A model generated the notes under the pieces. It saw only the letters and a list, made by a program, of their open reading frames with translations. It searched no databases and was not told where the DNA came from. From contig NZ_BAZG01000017.1 in assembly GCF_000964525.1 (NCBI RefSeq), forward strand, positions 1-45,892: a stretch of DNA of 45,892 bases. Direction: 5' to 3'. Positions 8,026 to 16,446 of this stretch are shown here, piece after piece. Made by a program: the position numbers and the translations under genes. The first letter of the stretch is position 1. The number at the start of each line of letters is the position of its first letter. This DNA is from Anaeromyxobacter sp. PSR-1. GTDB taxonomy: Bacteria; Myxococcota; Myxococcia; Myxococcales; Anaeromyxobacteraceae.

Positions 8026-9984
8026 TCAGGCCGGCGCGCCGGCGGCGGGCTGCGGCGCCGCGTCGGGCGCCACGTTGCCGAGGTAGGCCTCGACCACCCT
8101 CGGGTTGCGCTTCACCTCGTCCGGCGTGCCCTCGGCGATGAGCCTGCCGCCGTCGAGCGCGGTCACCGTGCTGCAGAGCGAGGTCACCACGTCCATGTGG
8201 TGCTCGATGAGCACCACGGTGACGCCGCGCTGGTGGATCCGCCGGATCAGCTCCACCTGCTTCACCACGTCGGGGTGGGCCAGGCCGGCGGCCGGCTCGT
8301 CGAGGATGAGCACCTCGGGGCGCCGCGCCAGGGCCCGGGCGATCTCCAGGAAGCGCTGCGCGCCGTAGGTGAGGTCCCTGGCCGGCGTGCGCGCCTGGTC
8401 GGCCAGCCCCACGAACTCGAGCAGCGCGAGCGCGTCGGCCTGCGCCCGGCGCTCCTCGGCGCGGCCGAGGCCGAGCAGCACGAGCGGGAGCGGCGCGCGG
8501 TACACGCCCTGGAGCGCCACCATGACGTTCTCGAGCGCGGTGAGCCCGACGAAGAGCTGGAGGTTCTGGAAGGTGCGCGCGACGCCGGTGCGGGCGGTGT
8601 GGAACAGGCTGCCCGCGGGGAGCGGCTTCCCGCGCAACGTCATCTCGCCGGAGCTGGGCGTGTACAGCCCGGAGACCACGTTCACGAGCGTGCTCTTGCC
8701 GGAGCCGTTCGGGCCGATGAGCCCGTGCACCGCGCCGGCGCGCACCGTGAGGCTCACCCCGTCCACCGCCTTCACGCCGCCGAAGTGGCGCTTCAGGTCG
8801 CGCAGCTCGAGGATGGCGGCGCCGTCGGCGGTGCGCGGGGGCAGGACGTGGTCGAGCGGGGCGGGCGCGGGGAGCGGCGGCGGCGCGACGCGGAACAGGC
8901 GCGCCAGGAACTTGCCCGCGAAGCCCATCAGCCCCTCGGGCAGCCCCACCACCACCGCGAACAGCATCAGCGCGAAGATCGCCTTGCGCCAGTCCTCGGT
9001 GTTCTCGACCAGCATGCCGCCCACCACCAGCGCGCCGGTGGCGACCGCCGGGGCGATGGCCTGGAACGGGCGCATCGTGCGGCGGGCCAGGCCGCGGCCG
9101 CCGGCGGCGAGCGCCACCACCAGGCCGAGGCCCGAGAACACCTGGAACAGGACGCGGTTGGAGAGCAGGTTCGGGAGCAGCGCCACCAGCGTCGCGCCCA
9201 CGAACGCGCCCCACAGGCTCTTGCGCCCGCCCAGCACCACGCCGAGCAGCAGCGTGATGGTGAGCTCGTACACGAACGACTGCGGCTGCAGGTACTCGAA
9301 GTTGAACGCGTAGAGCGCGCCGGCCAGGCCGCCCAGGCCGGAGCCGAACGCGAACGCGGCCACCTTGTGGCGGTAGGTGCCCACGCCCATGGCGTCGGTG
9401 GCGATGGGGCTGTCGCGGAGCGCCTCGAAGGCGCGGCCCCACTGCGACGAGAGCAGGTTGCGCATGGCCACCCAGACGCAGGCGAGCAGCAGCATGCACA
9501 GCCAGTAGAAGTCGCGCGGGCTGAGCTCGTGGCCGAGGAGCGGCGGCCGGTCCAGGCTGAGGCCCTGCGCGCCGGCGGTCAGCCACTCCAGCTCGTTCAG
9601 CGCGGTGGTGGTGAGCGCCAGGAAGCTGAGGGTGGCGAGCGCGAACTGCGGGCCCTCCAGCCGCAGCGAGGGGAGGGCGAGGAGCGCGCCGATCACGAAC
9701 GCGACGGTGGGCGCGAGCAGCAGGACCGGCACGAGCCCGAGGCCGAGCTTCGTCACCGCGATGCCGGCGGTGTAGGCGCCCAGACCCAGGAACGCGGCGT
9801 GCGCCAGGTTCACCTGGCCCAGGTAGCCGACGGTGACGTCGAGGCCGATGAGCAGGATGCCGTAGATGGCGAGCAGCGTGAGCAGGCCGAGCGCGTACGG
9901 GTTGTGGACGGCGAGCGGGACCGCGGCGAGCAGCGCGAACAGCACCACCTCGGCGCCGCGGACCAGGAGCAGTCGTCTCAGCAT
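8026..9984 (-). CDS. livM-livG: Fused LivM permease - LivG ATPase of a branched-chain amino acid ABC transporter
   Basis: This 652-residue protein fuses two subunits normally made separately. Residues 1-360 are a LivM permease with about nine membrane segments and the motif DVTVGYLGQVNLAHAAFLGL (49-68). Residues 390-640 are a LivG ATPase with Walker A GPNGSGKST (424-432), Q-loop Gln at about 473, signature LTYGAQR (538-544, a variant of LSYGQQR) and Walker B VLILDEPAAGL (558-568). A Pro-rich linker (about 367-385) joins them. An extra hydrophobic pair (about 308-350) follows the usual end of LivM. No internal stop or frameshift is visible, so the fusion is genuine. It starts 13 bases after livH. 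Confidence 0.93.
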   Translation of the reverse strand: MLRRLLLVRGAEVVLFALLAAVPLAVHNPYALGLLTLLAIYGILLIGLDVTVGYLGQVNLAHAAFLGLGAYTAGIAVTKLGLGLVPVLLLAPTVAFVIGALLALPSLRLEGPQFALATLSFLALTTTALNELEWLTAGAQGLSLDRPPLLGHELSPRDFYWLCMLLLACVWVAMRNLLSSQWGRAFEALRDSPIATDAMGVGTYRHKVAAFAFGSGLGGLAGALYAFNFEYLQPQSFVYELTITLLLGVVLGGRKSLWGAFVGATLVALLPNLLSNRVLFQVFSGLGLVVALAAGGRGLARRTMRPFQAIAPAVATGALVVGGMLVENTEDWRKAIFALMLFAVVVGLPEGLMGFAGKFLARLFRVAPPPLPAPAPLDHVLPPRTADGAAILELRDLKRHFGGVKAVDGVSLTVRAGAVHGLIGPNGSGKSTLVNVVSGLYTPSSGEMTLRGKPLPAGSLFHTARTGVARTFQNLQLFVGLTALENVMVALQGVYRAPLPLVLLGLGRAEERRAQADALALLEFVGLADQARTPARDLTYGAQRFLEIARALARRPEVLILDEPAAGLAHPDVVKQVELIRRIHQRGVTVVLIEHHMDVVTSLCSTVTALDGGRLIAEGTPDEVKRNPRVVEAYLGNVAPDAAPQPAAGAPA

Positions 9985-9997
9985 GGGGCGGCTCCGG

Positions 9998-10876
9998 TCA
10001 GACCTTGCGGATGGCGGCCTTGCCGAACACGCCGGTGGGGCGGACGGCCAGGGCCAGGATGAGGAGGACGAGCCCCGGCGCCTCGCGCCAGCCGCTGCCC
10101 ACGTAGAAGCTCGCCAGGCTCTCCAGCGCGCCCAGCAGCAGGCCGATCAGCACCACGCCGAAGCCGGAGTCGAGCCCGGCCACCACCGCCACCGAGAACG
10201 CCTTCAGCACCAGCGCGGACGCCATGGTCGGGCCCACCGTGGTGATGGGCGAGACCAGGATGCCGGCGAGCGCGGCGACGGTGCCGGACAGCGCGTAGGA
10301 CAGCATCACCGTGCGCGTGGCGGAGATGCCCATCAGCTCGCCCGCGTCGCGGTCGGCGGAGACCGCCTCGAACGCCTTGCCGAGCAGCGTGCGGCGCTTG
10401 AACACCTCGATGAGCGCCATCACCGCGAGCACGCCCACCGCGACGGACAGCTCGAGCGGGGTCACGTCCACGCCGAGCACGTGGATCGGGTCGGACGAGA
10501 TGGGCGTGGGGAAGGGCCGGTCGTCGCGGCCCCACACGTTCTCGGCCGCGGAGAACAGGAACAGCCCGAGGATGATGGTGAGGAGGATCCAGCCCTCGCT
10601 CTTCTGCTCCAGCGCGAGCCGCACGCCGGCGCGCTCCACCGCGAGGCCGAGCAGCGCCCCGAAGACGAGGCCGCCCGGCACCATGAGCCAGTAGGGCACG
10701 CCCAGGTCGAGCAGCGTCAGGCTGAAGAAGGCGGACACCATCACCAGCTCGCCCTGGCCGAAGTTCAGGCTCTTGCTGGTGGCGTAGGTGAGCTGGAAGC
10801 CGTAGGCGATGAGGGCGTAGACGAGCCCCATCAACGCTCCGCTGACGGCCATCTGCGCGATGATCGACGCTGGCAC
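9998..10876 (-). CDS. livH: Branched-chain amino acid ABC transporter permease LivH
   Basis: The 292-residue inner-membrane permease begins MPASIIAQMAVSGALMGLVYALIAYGF and contains the LivH-type sequence LNFGQGELVMVSAFF (about 37-51). It has about eight membrane helices and the conserved DRDAGELMGI coupling segment (about 179-188). It forms the transport channel with the LivM half of the fusion protein encoded 13 bases downstream. Length is normal. An 81-base gap with a strong hairpin separates it from livK, whereas the genes after it are closely packed. Confidence 0.93.
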   Translation of the reverse strand: MPASIIAQMAVSGALMGLVYALIAYGFQLTYATSKSLNFGQGELVMVSAFFSLTLLDLGVPYWLMVPGGLVFGALLGLAVERAGVRLALEQKSEGWILLTIILGLFLFSAAENVWGRDDRPFPTPISSDPIHVLGVDVTPLELSVAVGVLAVMALIEVFKRRTLLGKAFEAVSADRDAGELMGISATRTVMLSYALSGTVAALAGILVSPITTVGPTMASALVLKAFSVAVVAGLDSGFGVVLIGLLLGALESLASFYVGSGWREAPGLVLLILALAVRPTGVFGKAAIRKV

Positions 10877-10918
10877 GCGGGTGTGGTCCTCGGGGAGGCG
10901 GGGGAGAGGCCTGCGGGC

Positions 10919-10945
10919 GCGGGGAGGAGGCGGCCTCCTCCCCGC
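10919..10945 (-). terminator. Intra-operon hairpin between livK and livH
   Basis: Perfect 13-bp arms (10919-10931 and 10933-10945, GGGGAGGAGG core) around a single base lie between the livK stop and the livH start. Such hairpins between a binding-protein gene and its permease genes commonly cause partial termination or protect the upstream mRNA, raising binding-protein yield. The role here is inferred from position. Confidence 0.55.
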
Positions 10946-10957
10946 GGGCCCGCCCGG

Positions 10958-12190
10958 CTACATCTTCTTCTGGGCGCCCTTCGCGAGGCGGGCGCGGTCG
11001 GACTCGTTCGCGAACACCACGCGCCCGTCCTTGACCATGCCCATCACCACCTGCTCGCGGCGGAACGCCTCGTGCGTCTCGACGTTCGACGGATCCCACT
11101 TCGTGTACGGGCGGATCCAGGTCGCGATCACGCCCGGGACCGGCTCCTTCAGGTCCTCGAGCGCCTCGGAGATCTTGCGGGTGTCGGTGGTGCCGGCCTG
11201 CTTCACCGCGGCGGCGAACAGGTACACGGCGTCGTAGCCCTGCGCGGCGGAGACGGGCGACGGGATGCGGGTCACGCCGTACGCCTTGTGGTACGCCTCG
11301 ACGAACGCCTTCGCCTTCGGCGTCACCGGCTCCTCGATGAACGTCTGCGGCATGAGCGTGCCGTTGCCGTTCTTGCCGGCGTTGTCGATGTAGTTGGACA
11401 TCGACAGCGTCCAGCCGCCGATGAGCGGCGCCTTGATGTTCAGCTTGGCCATGCCGTTCGCGGCCACGGCCAGCTCGGGCCCGATGCCCCAGATCAGGAT
11501 CGCCTGCGCGCCGCCGGCCTTGGCCCGGAGCAGCTGCGCGGTCATGTCCTTGTCGCCGATGTTGAACTTCTCGGTGGCGATCACCTGGAGCTTGTCGCCC
11601 TGCAGCTTGATCTGCCGGAGCAGGTCGTCGCGGCCGGACACGCCGTAGTTCGTCGAGTCGTGCAGGAGCGCGACCTTGGTGAGCTTCCGGTTGATCGCCT
11701 CCTCGACCACCATGGCGGCCTGGATGCCGTCGTGCGCGGCGAAGCGGAAGATCGAGAGCGTCTTCGGCCCCTCGGCGCCCTTGGCCCACTGGGTCATCGA
11801 GGCCGAGCCCGCGGCGGGCGTGATGATCTTGGTGATGCCCTTCTCCTGGAGGTGCTTGTCGCCGGCCATCACCACGCCGGTGTTGACCGAGCCGATCACG
11901 CCGGCGAGGTCGGGCATGGAGGCCAGCTCCTGGCCGATCAGCGCGCCGCGCTCGTTCTTGGCCTCGTCGTCGCGCTCGACCACCTCGATCTTCAGCTTGC
12001 GCGCGCCGACCTGGATGCCGCCGGCCGCGTTGATCTCGGCGATGGCGAGCTTGGCGCCGTCCCGCATCGAGGCGCCCATGGGCGCGGACCCGCCGCTGAA
12101 CGGCCCGGTGACGGCGACCTTGACGGTGTCTGCTGCCCCGGCGGGCAGGGCAAGTGCACAGAGAAGCAGGGTACCCAACAGCTTGGTCAT
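10958..12190 (-). CDS. livK: Branched-chain amino acid ABC transporter substrate-binding protein
   Basis: This 410-residue periplasmic binding protein has a signal peptide (MTKLLGTLLLCALALPAGA, cleavage near residue 19). The mature part begins DTVKVAVTGPFSGGSAPMG, typical of the Leu/Ile/Val-binding (Peripla_BP_6) family, and includes AKLAIAEINAAGG and VIGSVNTGVVMAG. It would capture branched-chain or related amino acids and hand them to LivH/LivM-LivG. The ATG at 12190 was chosen because the signal peptide starts there and GGAG lies nine bases upstream; the longer in-frame version would read through the AT-rich promoter region. It is the first gene of the liv operon. Confidence 0.93.
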   Translation of the reverse strand: MTKLLGTLLLCALALPAGAADTVKVAVTGPFSGGSAPMGASMRDGAKLAIAEINAAGGIQVGARKLKIEVVERDDEAKNERGALIGQELASMPDLAGVIGSVNTGVVMAGDKHLQEKGITKIITPAAGSASMTQWAKGAEGPKTLSIFRFAAHDGIQAAMVVEEAINRKLTKVALLHDSTNYGVSGRDDLLRQIKLQGDKLQVIATEKFNIGDKDMTAQLLRAKAGGAQAILIWGIGPELAVAANGMAKLNIKAPLIGGWTLSMSNYIDNAGKNGNGTLMPQTFIEEPVTPKAKAFVEAYHKAYGVTRIPSPVSAAQGYDAVYLFAAAVKQAGTTDTRKISEALEDLKEPVPGVIATWIRPYTKWDPSNVETHEAFRREQVVMGMVKDGRVVFANESDRARLAKGAQKKM

Positions 12191-12494
12191 GGATGGTGCT
12201 CCGTGGGTGGTGACGCGGAGTGAACGCAAAAAATACCTTGCGGGACACGCAAAATAAGCGCCGGCGCGATACGCTAGCACGACGAATCAGTCACCCTGCT
12301 GGGGCCGGTCGAACCGAACCCGGCGGACTCCGGGTCGGACGGAGCGAGAGAATGCCTTTGACGTCAATGAGATGCGCCTCCGACTCGGAGGGGCCGATCG
12401 CGGGGTGCGCCCGGACGCAGGGTGAAGCGGCCAGGGGCCGCGGTGCGCCAACCGTGCGCGTCCGGCCTGCGCGGGGTCGCGCAGAGGTGGGGCA
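12191..12494. other. Divergent intergenic region, livK / TSUP transporter
   Basis: No gene is visible in these 304 bases. The livK side is unusually AT-rich for this genome (about 12221-12260) and carries an inverted TTGCG (12238-12242) / CGCAA (12248-12252). The TSUP side has a perfect 10-bp palindrome TTGACGTCAA (12358-12367) and a small hairpin CCTCCG/CGGAGG (12377-12382/12386-12391). Both divergent promoters must lie here. Confidence 0.5.
12358..12367. promoter_or_regulatory. Palindrome TTGACGTCAA, candidate operator or -35 region
   Basis: This perfect 10-bp palindrome lies in the divergent promoter region. Its left half TTGACG could also be a -35 hexamer for the plus-strand gene. No convincing -10 was found 17 bases downstream, so an operator role is equally possible. 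Confidence 0.3.
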
Positions 12495-13277
12495 GTGACC
12501 CTCGCCGAGGCGGCGCTGCTCTCGGCCGCGGCGTTCGGGGCTGGGGCCCTCAACGCGGTGGCGGGCGGGGGGAGCTTCCTCACCCTCCCGGCGCTGGTGG
12601 TGGTGGGCGCCTCGCCCATCGTCGCGAACGCGACCGGCACGGTGGCGCTCCTGCCCGGCTACCTGTCCGGCACCTGGGGCTTCCGCGAGGACATCCGGCC
12701 GCCGCCGGGCCTCTCGCTCCGCGCGCTGCTCCTGCTCGGCCTGGCGGGCGGCGCGGCCGGCGCGGCGCTGCTGCTCCTCACGCCGGCGCCCGCCTTCCGG
12801 CGCCTCGTCCCGTGGCTGCTGCTCGCGGCCACCGCGCTGTTCGCGCTCGCGCCGCGCCTGCTCCGGGCGGCGCGCCGCGACGCGAGGGGCGCTGCGCAAG
12901 CCGCGGCGGACTCGGCCGGATCGCCGGCGCGCTGGGCGGCGGCGGGCGTCCTCGCGGTGAGCGCGTACGGCGGCTACTTCAACGGCGGGCTGGGCGTGCT
13001 CCTCTTGGCGCTCTTCGCGCTGCTCGGCCAGACCGACCTGAACGCGATGAACGGCCTGAAGAACCTGCTCTCGGCCGCGCTCGCCGCCATCGCGGTGGCG
13101 CTCTACGCCGCCGGCGGGCTGGTGCGCTGGCCCGAGGCGGCGCTCATGACCGCCGGCGCGACGGCCGGCGGCTACCTCGGCGCGCGCGCCGCGCGGCACA
13201 TCCCGGGGGCGTGGCTGCGCCGCGGCATCGTCGCCACCGGCCTCGCCATGGCGGCCGCGTTCTTCGCCCGGGGCTGA
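12495..13277 (+). CDS. TSUP (TauE/SafE) family membrane transporter
   Basis: The 260-residue protein has about eight membrane helices in two repeats of the TauE/SafE (TSUP) fold. The first repeat carries GALNAVAGGGSFLTLPALVVVGASPIVANATGTVA, the diagnostic glycine-rich motif and N-A-T-x-x-V segment. The second carries YFNGGLGVLLLALFALLGQTDLNAMNGLKN. Family members move sulfite, sulfonates, sulfoacetate and other small anions across the inner membrane; the substrate here is unknown. The start is GTG at 12495, preceded by AGAGGTGGGG. It is divergent from the liv operon. Confidence 0.88.
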   Translation: MTLAEAALLSAAAFGAGALNAVAGGGSFLTLPALVVVGASPIVANATGTVALLPGYLSGTWGFREDIRPPPGLSLRALLLLGLAGGAAGAALLLLTPAPAFRRLVPWLLLAATALFALAPRLLRAARRDARGAAQAAADSAGSPARWAAAGVLAVSAYGGYFNGGLGVLLLALFALLGQTDLNAMNGLKNLLSAALAAIAVALYAAGGLVRWPEAALMTAGATAGGYLGARAARHIPGAWLRRGIVATGLAMAAAFFARG

Positions 13278-13280
13278 GCC

Positions 13281-13299
13281 CGGGGCGTCGCGCCCCGGC
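13281..13299 (+). terminator. GC-rich hairpin after the TSUP gene
   Basis: CCGGGGCG (13281-13288) and CGCCCCGG (13292-13299) form an 8-bp stem with a 3-base loop four bases after the stop codon. No T-tract is present, so terminator function rests on position. Confidence 0.45.
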
Positions 13300-13463
13300 G
13301 GCGTGGAGCGGCGCCCCGGCACGTGGGGCGGCCACGCCGCGCGCCCGACACGGTCCCACCGCCGCGGTCCGGTGACACCTCACCGCTCGATGCCGCGCCC
13401 GCCCGGAAGCTGAGCAACTGGGACGAGCGCCGGAGGGGCCGGCGCCGGGCGCGAGGAGGGGGG

Positions 13464-14180
13464 ATGGCATCGGGCAACGACGAGCGTCGCCGGCTGGCGC
13501 GGATCCCGCTCGCCTGCCGGGTGGTCGTCACCGAGAAGCTGGCGGAGTGGACGGGCGAGACGCTCGACATCGCCGCCCGCGGCTGCCGCCTGACGGCGCG
13601 GCGGCCGGTGAGCCCGGGCGCGCTGGTGCAGATCGCCATCGAGACCGGGAGCGCGCCGCTCCTCGCGGTGGGCCAGGTGGTGTGGGCCCGCCGGACCGCG
13701 CCGCTCGAGATCGGCGTGGCGTTCGCCGGCGACGTGCGCGGCGGCCCGGCGCCCGAGGCCGGGCACGGCGCCTGGCTCGACGGCCTGCTCGCGGAGCGCC
13801 TCCGGACGGTGCTGCGGCGCGGCGGGCGGCTGGGCGCGCTCGGCGCGGTCCAGCTCCAGCTCGGCGCGCCGCCCGGCGTCGCGCTGGGCGAGGCCGAGAC
13901 CGCGGTGCTGCGGCGCGTGCGCCGCGGCGATCCGCTGGGCGTCATCGCCTGCTCGCAGTCGGGCGCGGACGCGGTGCTCGCGCTGCTCGCCGCCGGGACC
14001 GTGACCGTCGCGCGCCCCACCGCCGATCCCGAGGGCTGGCGCCGGGCGTTCGCGGTCCTCACCGACTTCGCGCGCGAGGGCACGCCGCATCCCGTCGCGC
14101 CCGTCATCGTCCTCGACGCCGGCCGTCGCGCCGAGGTCGTGGACGAGCTCATCCGCGAGTACCTGCGCGACACGGCGTGA
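13464..14180 (+). CDS. PilZ-domain-like protein
   Basis: The 238-residue protein starts MASGNDERRRLARIPLACRVVV; the ATG has GAGGAGGGGGG just upstream. The RRRLAR segment (about 8-13) and LDIAARGCRL (about 34-43) match the two c-di-GMP-binding motifs of PilZ, RxxxR and (D/N)xSxxG, but Ser is replaced by Ala in the second. The following beta strands (PLEIGVAFAG) fit a PilZ barrel, as found in myxobacterial TIGR02266-like proteins. The C-terminal 130 residues are alpha/beta and unassigned. A c-di-GMP riboswitch lies 12 kb away, but there is no direct link. Binding ability is uncertain because of the substituted motif. Confidence 0.65.
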   Translation: MASGNDERRRLARIPLACRVVVTEKLAEWTGETLDIAARGCRLTARRPVSPGALVQIAIETGSAPLLAVGQVVWARRTAPLEIGVAFAGDVRGGPAPEAGHGAWLDGLLAERLRTVLRRGGRLGALGAVQLQLGAPPGVALGEAETAVLRRVRRGDPLGVIACSQSGADAVLALLAAGTVTVARPTADPEGWRRAFAVLTDFAREGTPHPVAPVIVLDAGRRAEVVDELIREYLRDTA

Positions 14181-14210
14181 GCGGCCGCGTTCCCAGGTCG
14201 GGACCGCGTT

Positions 14211-14246
14211 CCTCGAAGCCGGGAGGCAGTGGGTGCGGCTTCGAGG
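14211..14246. terminator. Perfect hairpin downstream of the PilZ-like gene
   Basis: CCTCGAAGCC (14211-14220) pairs perfectly with GGCTTCGAGG (14237-14246) around a 16-base loop, 31 bases after the stop codon. It has no T-tract. It could be a terminator or an RNA structure. Confidence 0.4.
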
Positions 14247-14668
14247 CGCCGGTTGAAGGGGCCGGCCGCGCGGATCCTCCCACGCTTCCCATCCACGTCA
14301 GGCCGCCACGGAGGCGATCCGGGCGTTCGCGCCGGAGCGCAGCGCAGCAAGCCCTCGGCACGTCCCCAGGATCCTGGACCTGCACCGCCGTGGACAGCCG
14401 CTGCGAAGGGACCGGCACAGCCGGCGCCGGCACCGCACCAGCGGCTGGCCCGTCCGGTGCGTCGGCTTCCACGATCCCACGGCCCCCGGTTCCGGCCATC
14501 CATCCACGTCCCGGGCCTTGCGGAGCGAGCACCGCCGCGAACGCCCGGAGCGCCGACCCCGCGGCCCCCTCCAGGACAGGGCCCGCTGGACACCGAAACG
14601 GGAGGACAGGGCCCGCTGGATGCGGCCCCGCTGGATGAGGGCCCGCTGCACGCCGGCGCGCCCGGGCG

Positions 14669-14674
14669 TATGAT
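14669..14674 (+). promoter_or_regulatory. Candidate -10 element for mqnD
   Basis: TATGAT lies 43 bases upstream of the mqnD start in an otherwise extremely GC-rich stretch. A weak CTGCAC sits 17 bases upstream of it. Call based on composition and position. Confidence 0.35.
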
Positions 14675-14717
14675 GCGCGGCCCGCGGCCGTGGCGGCCGC
14701 GCGGAGGACCGCGCCGC

Positions 14718-15548
14718 ATGAGGCTCACGCTCGGCTTCTCGCCCTGCCCGAACGACACGTTCATCTTCGACGCCCTGGTGAACGGGGCCGTGGACGCGGA
14801 GGGGCTCGACCTCGACGTCCGGCTCGAGGACGTGCAGACGCTGAACGAGTGGGCGCTCGCCGGGCGGCTCGACGTGAGCAAGATCAGCTACGGGGTGCTG
14901 CCGCTCGTCGCGCGCGAGTACGCGGTGCTCGCGTCCGGGGGCGCGCTCGGGCTCGGGGTCGGGCCGCTGCTCGTGGCGCGGCCCGGGCTCGGCGCGTTCG
15001 ACCCGGCGCGGATGACGGTCGCCATCCCGGGCCGGAACACCACCGCGCACCTGCTCTTCTCGCTCGCGTATCCCGGCGCCGCGCACAAGCAGTTCATGGT
15101 GTTCTCGGAGATCGAGCGGGCGGTGCTCTCCGGCGCGGTGGACGCGGGCGTGATCATCCACGAGGGCCGCTTCACGTACCAGGCGAAGGGGCTGGAGCGC
15201 CTGATGGACCTCGGCGAGCACTGGGAGTCCCGGACCCGGTCGCCCATCCCGCTCGGCGGGATCGTGGCGCGGCGGTCGCTCGGGTCGGAGGTGCTGCGAA
15301 AGCTCGAGCGGCTCGTGCGCGCCAGCGCCGAGCACGCGCTCGCGCGGCGGCCGCTCGTCACCGGGTACGTGCGGTGCCACGCGCAGGAGATGGACGAGGC
15401 CGTCATGCGCCAGCACATCGACTTGTACGTGAACGCCTACTCGGTGGACCTGGGCGAGGCGGGTCGGCGCGCGGTCGGGACGCTGCTCGACGTGTACCGG
15501 CAGGTGAACCCCGACGCGCCGCCGCTGCCCGGCGACCTGTTCGTCTGA
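14718..15548 (+). CDS. mqnD: 1,4-dihydroxy-6-naphthoate synthase MqnD
   Basis: The 276-residue protein opens with MRLTLGFSPCPNDTFIFDAL, the diagnostic MqnD N-terminus; S-P-C-P-N-D-T-F lines the active site. Further family features include the VSKISYGVLPL strand and a GRNTTAHLL segment. MqnD converts cyclic dehypoxanthine futalosine to 1,4-dihydroxy-6-naphthoate in the futalosine route to menaquinone. Menaquinone is the likely electron donor for the nitrate reductase encoded nearby. Length matches the family. The ATG at 14718 follows GGAGGACC. No other mqn gene is in the window. Confidence 0.92.
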   Translation: MRLTLGFSPCPNDTFIFDALVNGAVDAEGLDLDVRLEDVQTLNEWALAGRLDVSKISYGVLPLVAREYAVLASGGALGLGVGPLLVARPGLGAFDPARMTVAIPGRNTTAHLLFSLAYPGAAHKQFMVFSEIERAVLSGAVDAGVIIHEGRFTYQAKGLERLMDLGEHWESRTRSPIPLGGIVARRSLGSEVLRKLERLVRASAEHALARRPLVTGYVRCHAQEMDEAVMRQHIDLYVNAYSVDLGEAGRRAVGTLLDVYRQVNPDAPPLPGDLFV

Positions 15549-15588
15549 GCGCCCGAGCAGGCCGGGCTGCCGGCCGTCCGGTCCGCGG

Positions 15589-15594
15589 TAGCAT
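15589..15594 (+). promoter_or_regulatory. -10-like TAGCAT placed for leaderless transcription
   Basis: TAGCAT ends six bases before the ATG at 15601, so a transcript would start at or next to the start codon. No ribosome-binding site or clear -35 is visible. The same layout recurs at several other genes in this window. Confidence 0.35.
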
Positions 15595-15600
15595 GCGGCC

Positions 15601-16446
15601 ATGGCGCGGCGGCGGGCGCAGGGCACGCGGAGAACGGGGCGGCGGCGGACCGGGCGCGGGCCGGCGCGGCAGCGTCTCGTCGCGCGCGTGCGCCGGTGGC
15701 TCGCGGCGCGGCGCTGGGCGGAGCTGCCGGTGGCGGCCTGGGCGCTCCTCGCCGTCGCGCTGCTCCTCGCGCTGAACCTGGCGGTCCAGGTGATCCGCAA
15801 GCCCACCGAGCTGCTCGGCGCCGTCGTCCCGACCTCGCCGAAGCCGCCCGCCGAGACCTGGGCCGAGTACGGCGGGCTCTTCGAGGCGCACGCCACCGAC
15901 CTCGTCCGGCCCGAGCTGCTCGCCGCGCTGGTGCAGGTGGAGAGCGCCGGGGACCCGCTGGCGCGGACCTACTGGCGCTGGCGCTGGACCCTGGATCCGC
16001 TGCGGGTGTGGGCGCCGGCCTCGAGCGCGGTCGGGATCCTGCAGATCACCGACGGCACCTACGCGCAGGCGCGCCGGCTCTGCATCCACGATCACCGGGT
16101 GGCGCGCGACGGCGCCTGGTGGGACCCCGACGCCTGCTGGTTCAACGCGCTCTACCTGCGCACCGTGCCGAGCCACGCCGTCGAGATGACCGCCGCGTGG
16201 CTGCACGTGTGCGCCGCCGACGCGCTCGCGGCCGCGCGGCCCGCCGGCGCCGGGCCCACCGAGGCGCGCCGGCTCGCCGCCGTGATCCACCTGTGCGGGC
16301 GGGAGCGCGGCGCGGCGTTCGCGCGGCGCGGGTTCGCGGCGGCGCCGGGGGAACGCTGCGGCGATCACGAGCTCGCCGCGTACCTCGCCCGCGTGGACGG
16401 GCTCGCGGCGGCGTTCGCGCGGATGGGGGCGGAGGGGCGGCGCTGA
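15601..16446 (+). CDS. Membrane-anchored lytic transglycosylase-like (SLT domain) protein
   Basis: This 281-residue protein has a very basic N-terminus (1-40), one membrane segment (about 43-63) and a periplasmic SLT-type lysozyme fold. The catalytic Glu is predicted at E114 in LVQVESAGDP, and SSAVGILQIT (141-150) is the second family motif (usually SxxGLMQ). The family cleaves peptidoglycan glycan strands with 1,6-anhydro ring formation. Four Cys residues in the C-terminal half may form disulfides. The ATG at 15601 is preceded by a -10-like TAGCAT only six bases away. The gene converges on narK, with a terminator-like hairpin between them. Confidence 0.82.
   Translation: MARRRAQGTRRTGRRRTGRGPARQRLVARVRRWLAARRWAELPVAAWALLAVALLLALNLAVQVIRKPTELLGAVVPTSPKPPAETWAEYGGLFEAHATDLVRPELLAALVQVESAGDPLARTYWRWRWTLDPLRVWAPASSAVGILQITDGTYAQARRLCIHDHRVARDGAWWDPDACWFNALYLRTVPSHAVEMTAAWLHVCAADALAAARPAGAGPTEARRLAAVIHLCGRERGAAFARRGFAAAPGERCGDHELAAYLARVDGLAAAFARMGAEGRR

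Larger units (their letters stand above)
14181..14717. other. 537-base gene-free stretch with inverted and short direct repeats
   Basis: No credible gene is seen; an open frame exists only as an upstream extension of mqnD with no family match. It holds a perfect hairpin (14211-14246), an imperfect inverted repeat of about 40 bases (about 14311-14350 against 14513-14552, sharing the inverse of CGCGAACGCCCGGA), direct copies of ATCCACGTC (14291 and 14509 region) and GGACAGGGCCCGCTGGA repeated at about 14573 and 14604 with a third partial copy (GAGGGCCCGCTG). It ends with a TATGAT -10-like hexamer (14669-14674). Confidence 0.5.

Noticed and set aside
7651-10062. Long plus-strand open frame opposite the liv genes
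   Set aside because: Composition is that of an antisense shadow; the minus-strand genes have unambiguous ABC transporter motifs.
12326-12339. GACTCCGGGTCGGA, a near match to the dispersed repeat
   Set aside because: Two mismatches in a GC-rich sequence and no flanking AAY; could be chance. Kept out of the repeat count.
14229-14717. N-terminal extension of the mqnD frame
   Set aside because: MqnD proteins start at the MRLTLGFSPCPNDTF segment; the extension is Pro/Arg-rich, crosses repeats and has no family match.
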